Assembly: GCA_949752795.1 (NCBI GenBank)
Contig: OX457057.1
Location: forward strand, 162,169,980 to 162,233,979
Reading direction: 5' to 3'
Length of the DNA: 64,000 bases
DNA from: Hyperoodon ampullatus
Taxonomy: Eukaryota > Chordata > Mammalia > Artiodactyla > Ziphiidae
The translations under genes were made by a program, and so were the position numbers. A model generated the notes under the pieces. That model searched no databases, was not told the DNA's origin, and was given only the letters and a program-made list of their open reading frames with translations. Within the stretch, counting starts at the first letter, position 1. Each line of letters starts with the position of its first letter. Below, piece by piece: positions 23,875 through 37,489 of this stretch.

Positions 23875-25670
23875 ACAATCTATATTTTTAAGTAATTTAT
23901 TCCAATAGAAATATTTCAGAAAACTGTACTTAAATTCATTTTAAGTTAGATTATGCAAACACACTGAAGATCTCACACTCACATTTGCATATTAAACAGA
24001 AACAAAAAGTGAGGAACCAAGCTGCACGTCACTCCAGGAGGTCATAGTGCAAATGAGTACTTCATCTTTGTACCTCAAGTTAACTGGGATGAAGGAGAAT
24101 AAAAATGGCTTGTGTTTTCCTGTATATTATCATCATTGGATATTCATCCCCACAGATGCTTTTATCTCCTTTAGATTACACTGTGAACGAGTTCCCCACC
24201 CCCTCCCCACACATAACATACTTCAGTCGGCTGTAAAACAATGGATTTGTCAATAATCAAGGTACAGAAACTCTTGAGAGTCTGGTGACTTATTATCAGC
24301 TACTCTGTCAGACCTAGTAAGTCAATAATTACTGGACTATATCTGTGAATAGTTCTAATAAGTGGTATCTTCATGGGAAAATTAATATTTGTTACCTCAT
24401 ATCTAAAGCACAGCTAAGTACGAAATTTTCTACTTGTCTATTTAAAAAAAAAAGTTCAATCCCCAAACATTCTAATTATGTATTCCTTTAATCCCATCAC
24501 CACTTTGCAGTCCAAATGGCTAGAATCAAACTTTAAATTCTACTAACAACCCCTAAGGACGAGTTAACCCTTCATTTGGCTTTAAACACTAAATTTACTT
24601 GCCTATTCTAGAACATACTAGCCCTTTAAAAAATGTGAAAATAGCATCTTGACTCAGTTGAACAAGAGTAGCTCCAGATCTTGCAATAATCTCGGAGAAG
24701 CAAAATGTTTCCAAGCTTTGCTTTTACTGAGAATTGGCTTACTCTCTTAACTTCTCTTTAATTTATATTTTGGAGCTGTTTTCACTTTCCTGACATAGTA
24801 TTTTCAAGTAAACAATAACTGGTAGGTTAAGTGACTGCTTGTTTGGTCTGAGTCTTATTTAAATATAAGAATGTACTGAACTAAATCTCACTTCTGGGAA
24901 AAGGGACTCTCATTTTGGGATTTCAGTAGCTTTAATAAAACCCAAACAGATCTTTCTGGCTGTACTGTATCCTTCTAAGGATTTTCTGAAAGGACATAAT
25001 TAAATCTATGCTCAAAACAACAATTTCAACAACACAAAATAAAAATAAACTCAGCTGGATGGATGCTCTTCAAAGTTGTTCTCAGGAGTGCTCATCTAAA
25101 GGCTGATTTGGTGGGTTTAATTTTAATCTTCTACCCTGGAAGGAGGGGAGCAGGGAGGGAGCTTGTCTAACGAGACTCAAAGCCAAGGTGGAATGCAACA
25201 ATTACCTAGAGTGATCTGCACACATTTTCTTAGACCTGCTGTGAGAAAGAGTAAGCTGGTGGAGAGAGGGATAGCACACACTCCTGAAATAAGAGGAGTA
25301 AGAGGGCAAGTGATTATTGTCATACTCGATGCCCTAAAGTTGGTCTTCAAATTGATAAGGCACTGACCAAATCTTCCCCACACTACATACTTGAGATACC
25401 AGTGTAATGACATTGCTTTCCAAAAGCTTAAAAGTTTGCATGCACAGATGTCTTTCATTGGAATCCTCTAACAAGAAAAAAGTAATTACTTTAGACACAA
25501 GCCATTTTTAAGGAAGCAAAACCAGAAATACTTAAATCATTTTGAAAAGGTTGACTTCACACAGAAAATAATTATCACCAATGTGATTAAATAACAATGT
25601 TTGTTAGAAAAAACACAATACTACTCTGGCTGTAAAATTATAAATTTACTATGTTTGAAAGAAATATAAA

Positions 25671-25705
<35 letters not shown>

Positions 25706-28700
25706 TAAAAGCAAACCCTAAAAGATCACTGAAGAAGTCAGACAAACCTCACCACTTGCTTTGTATCACCTATTCATGCAACAGCTGTACTATTGTTCCA
25801 CAGGGACACAGTAAAAATTCATCTTCATTTTCAAAAAGGGATCCAATTATTTCAAAAGCCTTTGAAGCAGAGAATTTTTAAAAATTGAAGATTATCTTCT
25901 GTTAAGCAACGCTGGTACCCCTTGTTTGCAGAAGAAGATAATATGGTGGTTTAAAAACTCGTTGTAAAGGAATGTGCCTCAAAAAAACAGGAAGGAAATC
26001 AATAGTGGATATATTCTTTTAAAAAGTTAATGGATTAAATCTACTATTATTATCGATTTCTAATTAGTACGATGTCCTATAGTTTTGTTTTCAGTAGTAA
26101 AGGCATATATAACTTACAGATTTAACCTTAAAAAAAAAAAAAAAGAAAAAAGACTTCCACTCAAATCATTTGGCCAGGTAAATTTTAGTAATCCTAAGAG
26201 AGCAATAGGCCAGGCTGCTCTTGGAGGGCCCTGGTTTCAACTAATATATAAGGTGTATACACTAGAGACCGTAAACATTTTTTCCTTCTATAACAGTGCA
26301 CCTTGGGCTCCTTTATAAATCTTCTGGAAGAGGAATAAAGCCACTTACAGAAACTTTGCAGCTACAAACACCCTAGTTCTTGACATACAAAAAGACACAG
26401 TACCAAGACAGTCCATACAGAAGGTAGTGCAATAGTCATATGGCATTTTCCACACAGGAAAACATTTGTCATTGAAGTACATGCCTGGGGAGTAAAAAAT
26501 ACTCAAACTCAAATTGTTTGGATCCCTTTTTGCAATGTTTATGCAAATAATATCTACACAGTGAAGAAAATGTAATAGGAAGGTGTGTTTGATTGGTTCT
26601 TTTAATTCTTAGTTTGGAGGTACGGTAAAAATAAAGCCTCTGAAAAAAATAAGCAGAACTCAAAGAGGGGGCATGAGACCAAAAACAGTGCTCTTCGAGG
26701 TCAGCAGTTATTTTTATAGTTGTATTTAAAAAACTGTTATGTTACTTCTGCATGAAAAATAAGCTTCCATGTTCAAACAAACTGTTAAATAGATGTGCCT
26801 CAAACTGTATTTTGGGTGGTATTATACTATTACACCAGGCTCGATAATATACCAATCATTATGTTTATCAAACACTAGCTTAAATTTAAATTATAATGGA
26901 ATTTCCAATGAGGTCTTCTTGACTTGGAGAGAAACAAATGAGCTTAATATTGACAAATGAGCTTAAATTTCAAGCTTTTGAGTCGCTACTTTACAAATTT
27001 ATTAAGAGTAGGCCTAACAAGAGGAGAAAAATTTCACCTTCCCACTAATACACTGCCTAAATATTTAATATGTTTTGGTAGCATTTATTTTTGCTTGAAT
27101 TATTTTTAGGTCTCATTTGGTGAATTACAGATAAAAAATTCACTTACACTATTTTAATTCACTTCCTTCACTGATCTTTGCTTCAAATGCTAAATTCATC
27201 TTAAAAAGCAATGAGCAATCTTTTGAATGGACAAATTTGAAGACAGAAAAATAATGGTGACTTCCACTGCACAGTTCAGTTTCAGTCAGTCAGAGGCCAC
27301 AAATCTATATATGGGCTTAGTCACCAAACCTGAACACTGTTCTCGCTCTGCACAAGCAGCCTCATGTTTAGCGCTGAAAATATCAAACACATCTTCCAGT
27401 GGAGCTCTCTCTTTGGCAAAACTGTGGGCTGTCAGGCTCTGACTTCCAGGTGCATATCTCCACAGAAACTTATCTACTTTAGCTTATTTATGACAAACAG
27501 AAAACATAATAAAAAATCCACAGGGTTTTCATCCACAGTGTTTTTTTAAAAAGCACATACACTGTTAAAAACACTTATTTCTGAAGAGAAATAAACAAGA
27601 AAATTAAAACAAAAGTCAGATGTGCAAGGTCTACAGAGTAATACTGCTATGCTGGTTATGCAGAGGGCCTCTTCTCAGCGCCCAGTGTGGGCTATGCTGG
27701 GAGATAAAATCACTAGCACAGGCCACATTTTGCCCTCTTCCAGCTCATGTCACTTTTCACAAAACCAGAAGTAATGGTATTTCTAACTGTGCTATATGAG
27801 AAAGATATTTGAACTCTTAGTATCCTTTCCAAACAGAAAACTAAATTTAAAAACTAAGCACTCAGGGAAAGCTCTTCTACTTTCCAATGGAGAGATTTTT
27901 TAGCTAATTATTCTAATAAGCAATATTTTCTATTTAAGTTTCATGTATTCAAGGATGAAATACTTATGATTAAAAAAAAGCATAAAATTCTCCAAGAATA
28001 CAATCTGAAAAATTTTATGTGAGGCCCAAAGTAATAGAAGTCTATTAGAAGTTACCAGTCAAAAAGCACTTCTTACTCTGGGCCACAGCCAAAATTCATG
28101 ATGCCTCATGAGTTTGTAACATCCAACACACAGTCCTTGTTCAAGTGCCAGTTTTTTGTTAAAACTCTAAGGCATTTCACCTTCAAACTTTTTTTGTAAC
28201 TTAACATTTATTTCAAAAGTTAAATGCATTATTGCATTAAAGAGCTCTCACAAAACTGCTTGATCAACTACTGACAAAATATGATTTCATCGTAAGGACC
28301 TATAGTAAGTTTTGAGAAAAATGTTTGTAATAAAGGAAGGTTAAGTAGGAAGGAAAGTTTTGATACTTAAAATTCCCAGCATCTCAGTCTTTCACCTTTT
28401 TCCCTTTGAAAATTATTTTGTATGCCTTATAATAAAATACATACATGCATACAAACATACGTAGACTCTCTTTTAAACAAATGTGATCCTGAATCTCATA
28501 TTGATCAAAAATAATGAAAATGAATAACAAAAAAAAACTGGCATTGTGCACATGAAACACTGTAAAAGAAACTATCCTGATAAAATATCAATACATCATC
28601 CTTGATGATAAAAATCACCTGTGAGTGACAGAAGGGATAATCCAATTCACTTGAAAAATGTAGTTATTGTAAAATCTTCTTAGAAAAGTTTAGGTTGGGA

Positions 28701-29555
28701 TTACAGTTCTCTACTAAGCAGATCTGTGGTCCAACAATGAATTCATATAGAAGGCCAAGCTTTAAACCCAGTTAAAAACAACCATGTTTTCTGGAGCCCA
28801 CTTGAAAAAAGTGTCTGGCATATGAACACTCAGCCTTTATACCTCCTGCAGGAAATAATGTACCCCTAACAGTACTAAATTTCAGAAGTTTAGTGTTTTA
28901 AAAAAATCTCCCCCCATCCAAAACAACCCCCCCCCAAATCCCAAACAAACTCCAACAACTCACATTATTAACATTTCTAATTCCTACACTCTTGTTGTGA
29001 AAAAGCGAGTGAGGCTGCAGACTAATGGAAGCTCAAGCAAACCTTTCCGCTAGGCTGCTGGTAGAACCCTACTAAGCTGGAGTAGCTTTATACCTCACTT
29101 CACAACCAGCTCCTAATGTAACCCATAAGAAATATGTTTTTCTTTTTAAAGTGTATCTAAAAAAAGGCGATTCTCCCCTCCAAAATTAGTACAAAGTTAA
29201 AAGAAATGCAAATTAGCTACAATCTATTCCAAGCACAGCACCGCCAGAAGATTCACACACACTATTTGGTGTTTCATGTTGGTTTTCCTTTCATTCTTTT
29301 AAGGCAGTGGTTTCCACAGGTCAGTTCAGAGATAAGAAGCATGGTCCATGGCAGTTTGTTTTGCAACTCCAATTAGTTCTCTGGGAATATCTCACTTCAT
29401 TCCCTGAAATTAGTGCTTTTTTGGTTCAGAACTCCAGAGGCTGAGATGGAACCTCTAGGTTCTTCCTGGCACAGGATTGGTTTATAGCTGGCGCTCTTTC
29501 ATCAGGTCCTTGCTTTCACTTAAGATAACAGTTCACCTTGTTTTTTATCAGGCTT
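23875..29555 (-). other. RALGPS2: Putative RALGPS2 3' UTR
   Basis: About 5.7 kb after the stop codon. It is AT-rich and has no recognisable SINE or L1, in contrast to flanking DNA, which is what a constrained 3' UTR looks like. Content seen: a GA dinucleotide run at 25673-25703 (CU in the mRNA), A-tracts at 26130-26150, and a poly-C stretch near 28920-28940. Other AATAAA hexamers on the minus strand (for example 28207-28212 and 27083-27090) could act as earlier poly(A) signals. The 3' end is inferred from the signal at 23896-23901, so the true UTR may be shorter or have several ends. Confidence 0.6.
23896..23901 (-). terminator. Candidate distal poly(A) signal AATAAA
   Basis: Minus-strand AATAAA followed ~25 nt later by a G/T-rich element (GATTGTGTGGGGATAG, then TTTGTTT). 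This is the normal layout of a cleavage and polyadenylation site. A second AATAAA lies at about 23821-23826. Older retrotransposon DNA resumes below 23200. Cleavage would be expected near 23875-23885. Confidence 0.5.
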
Positions 29556-29585
29556 TTACTCAAAAGTCATCAAGTTTGTAGGAAC
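29556..29585 (-). CDS. RALGPS2: RALGPS2 terminal coding exon with stop
   Basis: After acceptor TTTTTTAG, nine codons VPTNLMTFE are followed by TAA at 29558-29556. The CDS part is 30 nt including the stop; the exon continues into the 3' UTR at lower coordinates. The C-terminus VPxNLMTFE is a hallmark of the RALGPS family. The frame is phase 0 after the preceding Gln codon. Confidence 0.95.
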   Translation of the reverse strand, partial: VPTNLMTFE

Positions 29586-32266
29586 CTAAAAAATATAAGC
29601 ATTACAAACTGATAGTATTTAAAAGGTGTTTTTCAAAGTACTATTTCTTATCTTTCCTTGTCATTCTAAGTAAGCCCAAATATTAAAATCTTTCTGACCT
29701 AAAGATCTTTTAAAAAAAGGAATTTGCTAGAAGGTACTGTAATTGTTTATGAATAATGAATAAAATACACTAGAACATTTTTGAGAGGAAGTCATTGAGA
29801 TGAGTTAATACTTTTTCCAATAAATTGAAATCCGGGTGGGAAAAAGGGCAGAGACAGTATCTTTCTTGTCTAACACAGGGGAGCTCAGGAGATGTTCGCT
29901 GAGTGAATAAATGAATGAGGAAAGAGTAAGTATGGCCCTAGTAGTGTGAGATTCCACACAAACATGCTTGTCATCATTTATTTTTTCATTATATGTATTA
30001 CAATGAATTCCTACATGCAAATTTTAAAATCCAGCACAGATAATTTTATAACAAACATTACTAAGAATTTCTTTGTGAAATCATCATGAAAATGAGCATA
30101 AAAGAATAAAACTCATTGCTAGATAAACTCTTACCTGAAACTTTGTGACTCTGAAAAATCTATAGGTTATATAACAGTTTGCTGCTTATAGACTGGATCA
30201 AATTTAATTTGGTTTCTTTTAAGTCTGAAATTCAACAATAATTCTTAGAAATATGAATATATTTTGTTTTTAAAAATTAATGAACCCTCTAGTCAAGGAC
30301 TAAAGAGGGTTTCACCATGCTAAAAAAAAATGCTCTTAACTTTTACTACCAGTTTTCCAAAGTTGTGCTGGTAGAGAGATTCATGCACCAGTGGTCATTT
30401 CTCTGTCCTTTAAAAGAGCTTAACAGTTCCCACACTTTAGCAACCTTTTTCTGAAAACCTGGGATACTAAAAAAAAAAAAAAAATTAATCTCTTATGTGT
30501 GTCAGCTTCTGAATGAAAAATTATTTGACAATATAATCATAACTGAACTATAAATACACAGTACAAATCCAAGAGTGCTTAAATTAAAGTATAAATTCTC
30601 AGGTCTGGTTCTAAGAAACCCAATATTTTAATAAAGTAACATTTTCATTTCCTCCTAAGTTGCCTGACTATGGTTTAAGGTGTTGTATCTGAGTTAGAGT
30701 CTTCTACTAAAAGTTTTCAAATTTCACAGCTTCTACTTATAAATTTGCTACTTCTCTGATTCTTCCAAGTATAGAAACAAACAAATTAAAAAAAACCCAT
30801 TTATACACATCTGGTTGACTTGTTCAGTAGCAAAGTCAACTAATATAGTAAAAAGAAATTGAACCTCTATGCTGGTACGCATACCCTGTCTAGATTAATC
30901 TTGAAACTTGAGATTAAAAAGAAATGATACAGTACTTTAAGCTACATTTAAAGAAAATGTACGGCATGGAGCTGAATCCTGAAAAGCTTGGTTTAGGCAA
31001 AAGGAGGTCTGCTTCCTTCATTCTGTCCCAGACACTAACTTGACAGGGGCAAGAAAGTAATTTTTGCTCTATGGTATTTCATGTCCTTAAGGGACATTGT
31101 TAAAAATGGTACCAAGTATTGCTATTAGTCTTTCATATATTTTTGAAATAAAAATTGTAAGAGAACAAGGCCCATTCCAAAAATATTTAGGAAGAATGAA
31201 TCTATAGGATGAAGACAGAGTTTGTGTCGTCTCAGGTCCACGATTTTTTACTTGTTTGACCCTGTGTAGGTCATTTAGGATTTCCGAGCCTTAGTTTCTT
31301 CCTTTATCAAAAAAGGGATAATAACTTAGGTCCTGATAGCACATGGTGGAAAATATGTTTATAAGCTTTATAAACTTGTATAGTGTATTATATTATTCAA
31401 AATTAGCTATTGATAACACTTACCATATACTTCTGTATTTCAGTACCTTAAGACAATAAAATTTTCAAATATATTCAACTGAAAACTGGCCTAAAAAAGT
31501 CTATGTTTATTTTATGTCTGCCCTACCAATTCATGGTTCAACTTTAAATCTGCAACCGGGTTTGGGGAAAACACCACTATGGATTCATTCCCCTTTGTAG
31601 CTGAAAGCCTTTGAGTTAGACCATCTTTGTTTCAGTAAAAATAGAAACAAACAAAAAGTCCACATAGTTTTGGGTTTCACTGCAAGCACAGGAACCCGCA
31701 TAAAATTGTTAATAGAACAAATAAAGACAAATCAGAATAATTTTTGTTAAGGTGCCATCACATTTTTACCTCTCTAAAGTCTCCTTGCCTCCCACTACAT
31801 TCTCCCAACAAGGGCTACAGTTCCCTGTTTTGAACACCTGAAGCTTGTTCCATCTTCAGGGTCTTTGCGCACTTACTGTTCCCTCCACCAGAACTTTGTT
31901 CCCCCTTATCTTCACGTGGCCCTTCCTTCCTGTCATTCGTGTCATTGTCATCTCCTTAGGGAGATCTTTGCTGTTCACTCTTATTTATTTAAAGTCTGTC
32001 TCTACTCCCATCACTCCGTATCACGTAATTCTATTTTGTTCATACAGTTTTTACTACTTGAAATTTTGTTATTTGTTCACTTGTTTATTGCCCATCTCCT
32101 CTCTAAAATGTGGACTTCATGTCTTGCTGACTGTGGTCAACAAGACATAGAATATGAACAATTTCCCTACTTCACTCCAAAAATTAGTCCACTTACTTCT
32201 CTTTGGAACTCTTTTAAATATATTCTCAATTTATGGACTATTTTGAGGATCAAGAGAGATGCTTAC
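29586..32266 (-). other. RALGPS2 intron, unique DNA and an L2 relic
   Basis: Intron before the terminal exon. Mostly unrecognised AT-rich sequence. An MIR-like piece lies at 31240-31330 and an L2-type 3' end at 31840-32130 (..agggtctttgcgcacttact.., ..ttgcccatctcctctctaaa..). Confidence 0.6.
31840..32130 (+). repeat. L2 LINE 3' fragment
   Basis: Text typical of L2 ends: cagggtctttgcgcactta..gttccctccaccagaa.., then ..ttgttcacttgtttattgcc... Antisense to the gene. Confidence 0.6.
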
Positions 32267-32358
32267 CTGTTGTTTGTTACTTTGGCAGGCTGCACTCAAG
32301 TGCTTAAACCACAGCATTGCATTCATCCTATTGCCAGCTTGAAACTTGTATGAATTTC
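32267..32358 (-). CDS. RALGPS2: RALGPS2 coding exon, PH domain C-terminal helix
   Basis: A 92-nt exon with acceptor CTTTAG and donor GTAAGC, containing 2 nt and 30 codons. The peptide NSYKFQAGNRMNAMLWFKHL then SAACQSNKQQ (about 545-574) contains the C-terminal amphipathic helix with the near-invariant Trp of PH domains (in AMLWFKHL). Just downstream in the intron (31840-32130) is an old L2 fragment. Confidence 0.95.
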
Positions 32359-34616
32359 CTAAAGTTATTAAAAACAAAGGGAAACAATAAAAATTGATGA
32401 CAGTTCTCCGTTTAAGAATTCTATTTCTCTAATACCTGATTTTCCAATACAAATAAAACGAAGAGTTCTCTGTGCTACATTCATGTGTTATCATTTATTC
32501 AGAAAGTCACCGTTTTGCTGTTTATGAATTGGAAGAGAAGTATTTTGTCTCCTTAAATGCTCTTTAAAGTATATTTAAATAAAATAATTGTTTGGCTTCT
32601 CTAGATTTGTATGAGTGGATGAGAGTGCAGAATATCACTTCTCAGCACTATTTAGATGATCTAAATATTAGTAGATGCTAATACTGAATTTTTATAGGCC
32701 AGAATGCTTTAACATGTTTAACACTTAAACATTAGCTATTTAATGTGATTAAGGATTAATCAGCTAACATCAATATAACCTATGCTTTTAGTTTTTAACA
32801 TTTGTCAAAATTATTAGAGAAATTTCTAGGTCTAGTGAGGGCTTATGTGAAAAATCTGAGAAGGCAACTTTTTCTCTTTTAGAAAATTAGAAATTCATTT
32901 GTTTCATGTGTGTTGTATGTATTTAGACCTTATGTTGACTCTAATTCAAAACTGATGCATAATAAGGATATTTTATATGTTTATATGTATTAAGGTAATA
33001 AACTGAGAAAAGAAGAAAGGACTCATGTAGTATAGGTGCCCTAAGTTGAGCTTAATTCCCCTTTTTCACTGACCTGAGTTCTTTTTATCTCCCAATTCTT
33101 ACTGAGTGCTACTCTTCCCTTTATAACTGAATTCAATGGCTCAAGAGCCTGATCTATATGTAGGCATTATACAGCTCTTCTTTGAGATTTTATCAAAGAC
33201 TTTTTCACTTTCAGAGGCAACAGCTTTCTTCACCAAATGTTTAATTACTAAAATAGCACTTTTTTGCTTGTTAGACACAGATGCAAACATTAGATCAACC
33301 TAAATAGCAGACATATCTGATCAGCTGGCCACAGCTGCCATTTACCTACTCTCTCCTCCCAGAAAAAGACCATCAGTACAGACTTCATAAAAACCCTGTA
33401 CTCTGAAACGGTTCTGTCAAACACACTAAGGAATTGATGGAAAACAAATAATTTGTTAACTGAACCCCATGAAAATGATCTTTTATAAATAATGAAGGCT
33501 TTTGGGATTGGCAGGGTGGAGGCTGGGGCTTTGAATTCAGAATGTTGAGTAGGAGCTCCTTACTCTGTAAGTCAACCTATTTCATCTCAAAACATAACAT
33601 TTTGCTATTATTTTTTTCTGCCCTAACTTTTTCTGCATATTTTCTTAAATTTTTACTTAAAGTACCACAATATCCTAAAAGCAGAATATCTGTGGATATG
33701 CATTCTAAATAAACAGAAGTCAGAGTATAATTTTACAGTCAGTAAAAGGTAATATAACTTCATTTTAGTAGTAGTGAGCTGCTGAAGTGGAAGATTCTGG
33801 GCAGATATGAAAGAATTTTCTTTCTGGCTTCCTGTGTGGTGCTTATCAACAGCTGGCAGATGTTACAAAGGAAGAGCTGCAATCACATGAGGATCTGTTC
33901 TGATGACCGAGGTCTCCACAACAGGCACAGGCAGGGTGAGAAGGTATGATTTGATTCTACTACACAGCCCACCCTCCAACCTCTCTCATCCACTTTTAAA
34001 GTTTATTTAAAGTTTTAAAGTTTTTAAAACTCCTATGGTCAATAGCCAACACTTTCACTATAAATGTCTCTATACATTGTAAGCTAAGTTATTATAATTA
34101 AAATTATATTTATTTGGAAAGTGGTTTGAGTCAAATTACCAATTAATTTAATTAAAAGTAATGGAATAAAAATCATTTAAAGGAAAACTTCTGCCACATT
34201 CAGAGCTTAAGAATAACAATTTATCTCAGAATATAAACGAAGGGGTACTGCATACTGTAAATCTGAGATTTTAAAGTTAACAGTGGTCTATAGATTCTCG
34301 AATTCCCTCCTTCCTTTTCTGGTTATTAGCTCTCTAGGGATTATTTGGGTTTTTAATTTCAAGCTTATGCCCATGTAGCAAAGAAAATAAGCTTATTTAA
34401 TAAGCTTATTAAATAAGCAATTAATAGATATTGATATCTAAAAAAATTGCTATCATTAGTATACATTACATTATGTGACACAAATATTTCCCAAGAGATT
34501 AAACTACACAAACAATGGCCCTAGTCGTGTATTCCAGTTAAACTATTGATAAATTTTGGCTTATCGAAAGTTGTGTACATGCAATACCTTAAGCCCTAGT
34601 TATTTTAATGATTCAC
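32359..34616 (-). other. RALGPS2 intron, nothing recognised
   Basis: 2.26 kb of AT-rich intron with no retrotransposon that I can name and no additional exon. Confidence 0.5.
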
Positions 34617-34722
34617 CTTTCTCAGAGTCAGTCAGCAAGAAGAGATCCGGATGTTCCGGGTCATCGGCCATCATCACCATCCATCCTACTACAGACACGT
34701 TCTTATTTGATGTTGATTTGAA
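34617..34722 (-). CDS. RALGPS2: RALGPS2 coding exon, PH domain middle
   Basis: A 106-nt exon with acceptor TCTCAG and donor GTGAAT, containing 35 codons and 1 nt. The peptide FKSTSNKNVSVVGWMVMMAD continues DPEHPDLFLLTDSEK (about 509-543) and forms PH strands 5-6. It starts at phase 0 after the preceding His codon and ends with the G of a split Gly. The preceding intron (34723-41579) is filled mainly with old L1 pieces and two SINEs. Confidence 0.95.
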
Positions 34723-35096
34723 CTGAGAGATAAAAAAAATAATTAATGGAAACAAAATTTATGGCTTATTCTATGTAAAAATTAACTGTTAGAGAGCATA
34801 TTTTCAGTTTCTCCTAGAGAGAGACGAGATTTCATGCTGGTCAGGTCTGCACCCGGTCTCTTACTTCTAAATTCCATGTAGGCATGCCCTCTTCAGATAG
34901 TCTCTTATACTTTCCAGATCTTTCTCAGCTTCAACTCTTCATCAAAAGTTAACTGTCCTAGCGTCCACCCCCAAAGACCATGATCTGTTAGTAGATCTGG
35001 TAAATTCATCTGTGTTGTTTTTTTTTGTTACTGTGCTACACCTCACCCCTTCATTATAGGAAACATACTTCCATTTTAATAGAGATGTTATCTCCA

Positions 35097-35114
35097 CACA
35101 CACACACACACACC
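35097..35114. repeat. CA microsatellite
   Basis: (AC)9 in an intron. Confidence 0.9.
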
Positions 35115-35379
35115 GCTTTACTGAATATAATTGACATATAACATTGTATAAGTTTAAGGTGTACCAATGTAATAGGGGTGTTATCTTAAACCTGATAACC
35201 TGATGATTTAATGAATCAGCACTGCCATCACAATTCTTAGTAATATATTCTTGCTTATATTTCTCAAAAAGAAGGTATTCTTAGCATGCTTGTTACTTGT
35301 CTAGTTATTCTTTTTTTTTTATAAAGTTACACTTTAGTAATGGGAAAAAAAGGGCTGTTATAAAAGCACAGAAATTTAA

Positions 35380-37260
35380 GTTAATCCTACTCATGAACAT
35401 AAATGAAAAAATGTTAAATAAAATATTGGCAAACTAAATCTAGCAGTGTATAAAAAAGCTGGTACATGATGGCCAAACTGGATTTATCCCAGGAATATGA
35501 GGGTGATTTAATGTTAGAAATCAATGACTGCAACTAAGTTTGGTTTATTTCATGAAAGCAAGCTTAGTTCAACTTTAGATAAATTATTAAAATAAATCAC
35601 CATATTAACATTAAAAGAAAAAAGTATGATCAACTCAGTTGATGTAAAATAAAACCATTTGCTAAGATATAATGCATATCTGTGTGACTTAGAATGGAAT
35701 GGAATTTCCTAATTCAATAAAGAGTACCTACCAAACAAACAACAATACCCCCCCCACAAAACCCGAACAAAAACAAAGCAGGAAAGAAAAAAACAAAACA
35801 AAACAAAACAAAACCCAAACCCAAACCCTGCAATGCATGCTCAAGGGTAAAATGCTAAAAACACTTCAAAATCAGTTTTAAGACAAGGATGCCCACCATT
35901 GCTACTTCCATCCAACACTGAATTGGAAGACCTAGTCAGCACACTAAGATAACAGGAAAGAAATAAAAGGTATAAGGGTGAGGAAGAAATAAAACTGCCA
36001 TTACTCACAGATGATATTATCTACACAGAAAATCCACCAAGTTAATAAGAAAGATCAGCAAGGATGCTTGGAAAAGATCAATATAAAAGTCAACTGCGGG
36101 CTTCCCTGCAGTTTGTGCAGGGAAGACATGGGTTCGTGCCCCAGTCTGGGAAGATCCCACATGCCACGGAGCGGCTGGGCCCGTGAGCCATGGCCGCTGA
36201 GCCTGCGCGTCCGGAGCCTGTGCTCCAAAACGGGAGAGGCCACAACAGTGAGAGGCCTGCGTACCGCAAAAAAAAAGAAAAAAAGAAACTATTAAGCATA
36301 AAGGAAACGATAAATTTTATTACTTTAAAGTTAAGAACTATTCACTAAAAACATCACAAAGAGAGTAAAAAAATAACCAAATCAAACAAATTGGAAGAAG
36401 ATATTAGTAACACATAACTGCTAGTAGATTAGTATCCAGAGTATATAAGGAACCTTTACCAATTAGTAAGAAAACACACTATCCAATAAGCAAAAGATTT
36501 ATCCAGGCATTTTAGAGAAGAAACATGAATGACCAACAACATGAAAAAAACTTCAAACTCATTAATAATCTGGGATGTATACATTAAAATCACAAGGTAC
36601 CATTTCATATTTACTAGGTTAGCCAAAATTTAAAAGCCTGACAACAAGTATGGTGAAGGTGTGGAACAATGAAAAACCTCATTATACTGTTGGTGAGTAC
36701 GTAAATCAATTTGGCATTTTCTTGTAAAGTTGAACGTTTACCTTCCTTGGTATATAATCCAGAGAACATATGCACAAAAATATTCATAGTAGCTTTGTTA
36801 GATACAGCAATAACTTGGAAAGCATCCAAATATCCATCAGTAGAATGATGAATAAATTATGGCAGATTCATAAAGTGGAAGACTCTTCAAGTATGAAAAG
36901 GAATAAAGGACAGCTATATGCATCAACAGTGATGAATCTCATCAACAATATATTAAGCAAAAAAGGGAGTGCTTAAAACTATATATGTGAATCCATTCAG
37001 GTACAGTTCAAAAATGAGACAATGTGTTAAGGAAACACATATGGTAAAATCCTGAAGAAAAACAAGGCAGTGATGAACATGAAGTTTAGGACAGTGATAG
37101 GCTGTGGGTATGGCTGATAAGGAAGGAAGAGGATGCTATCTGGGAAGTCTTGGACAGTTCTGGTAATGCTCTGTCGTCTTATGCTGCGTGGAGTTATAGA
37201 GGTGTTCATTTTATTTATTATTCTTTAAAATGTACATGTATACTATATATCTTTGCATGT
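35380..37260 (+). mobile_element. Old L1 copy, ORF2 to 3' end
   Basis: Plus-strand L1 ORF2 (antisense to RALGPS2): target-site text ..ccaggaatatgagggtgatttaa.., the RT active-site region around 36003-36025 (..ctcacagatgatattatcta..) and the 3' end near 37260. It is interrupted by the SINE at 36098-36287 and is full of stops. Confidence 0.7.
36098..36287 (+). mobile_element. CHR-type SINE with internal deletion
   Basis: It starts GGGCTTCCCTG, but ~36 nt covering the A-box and the following spacer are missing or replaced; the B-box (GGTTCGTGCCC) and the rest are present. The deletion joint forms a perfect 10-bp inverted repeat at 36101-36125. It probably lost its internal pol III promoter. Confidence 0.88.
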
Positions 37261-37489
37261 ATATGTTTCACAATTTTAAAGAAATGGGGAAAAGAAGGAA
37301 CATGTCACATTATTTGTAACAACATGGGTACTACAAAAATGAAAGCCAAAGGGATTAGGAAGTTTTAATACTATGAAGAATCAAATTGGCAATACCACAG
37401 AACAGCTGATTTCACAGCTAATAATTTATGTCAAATCAGATAGCACGATTTTCTAATATACTTTTCCTAGCCCCCAAAACATCTGCATC

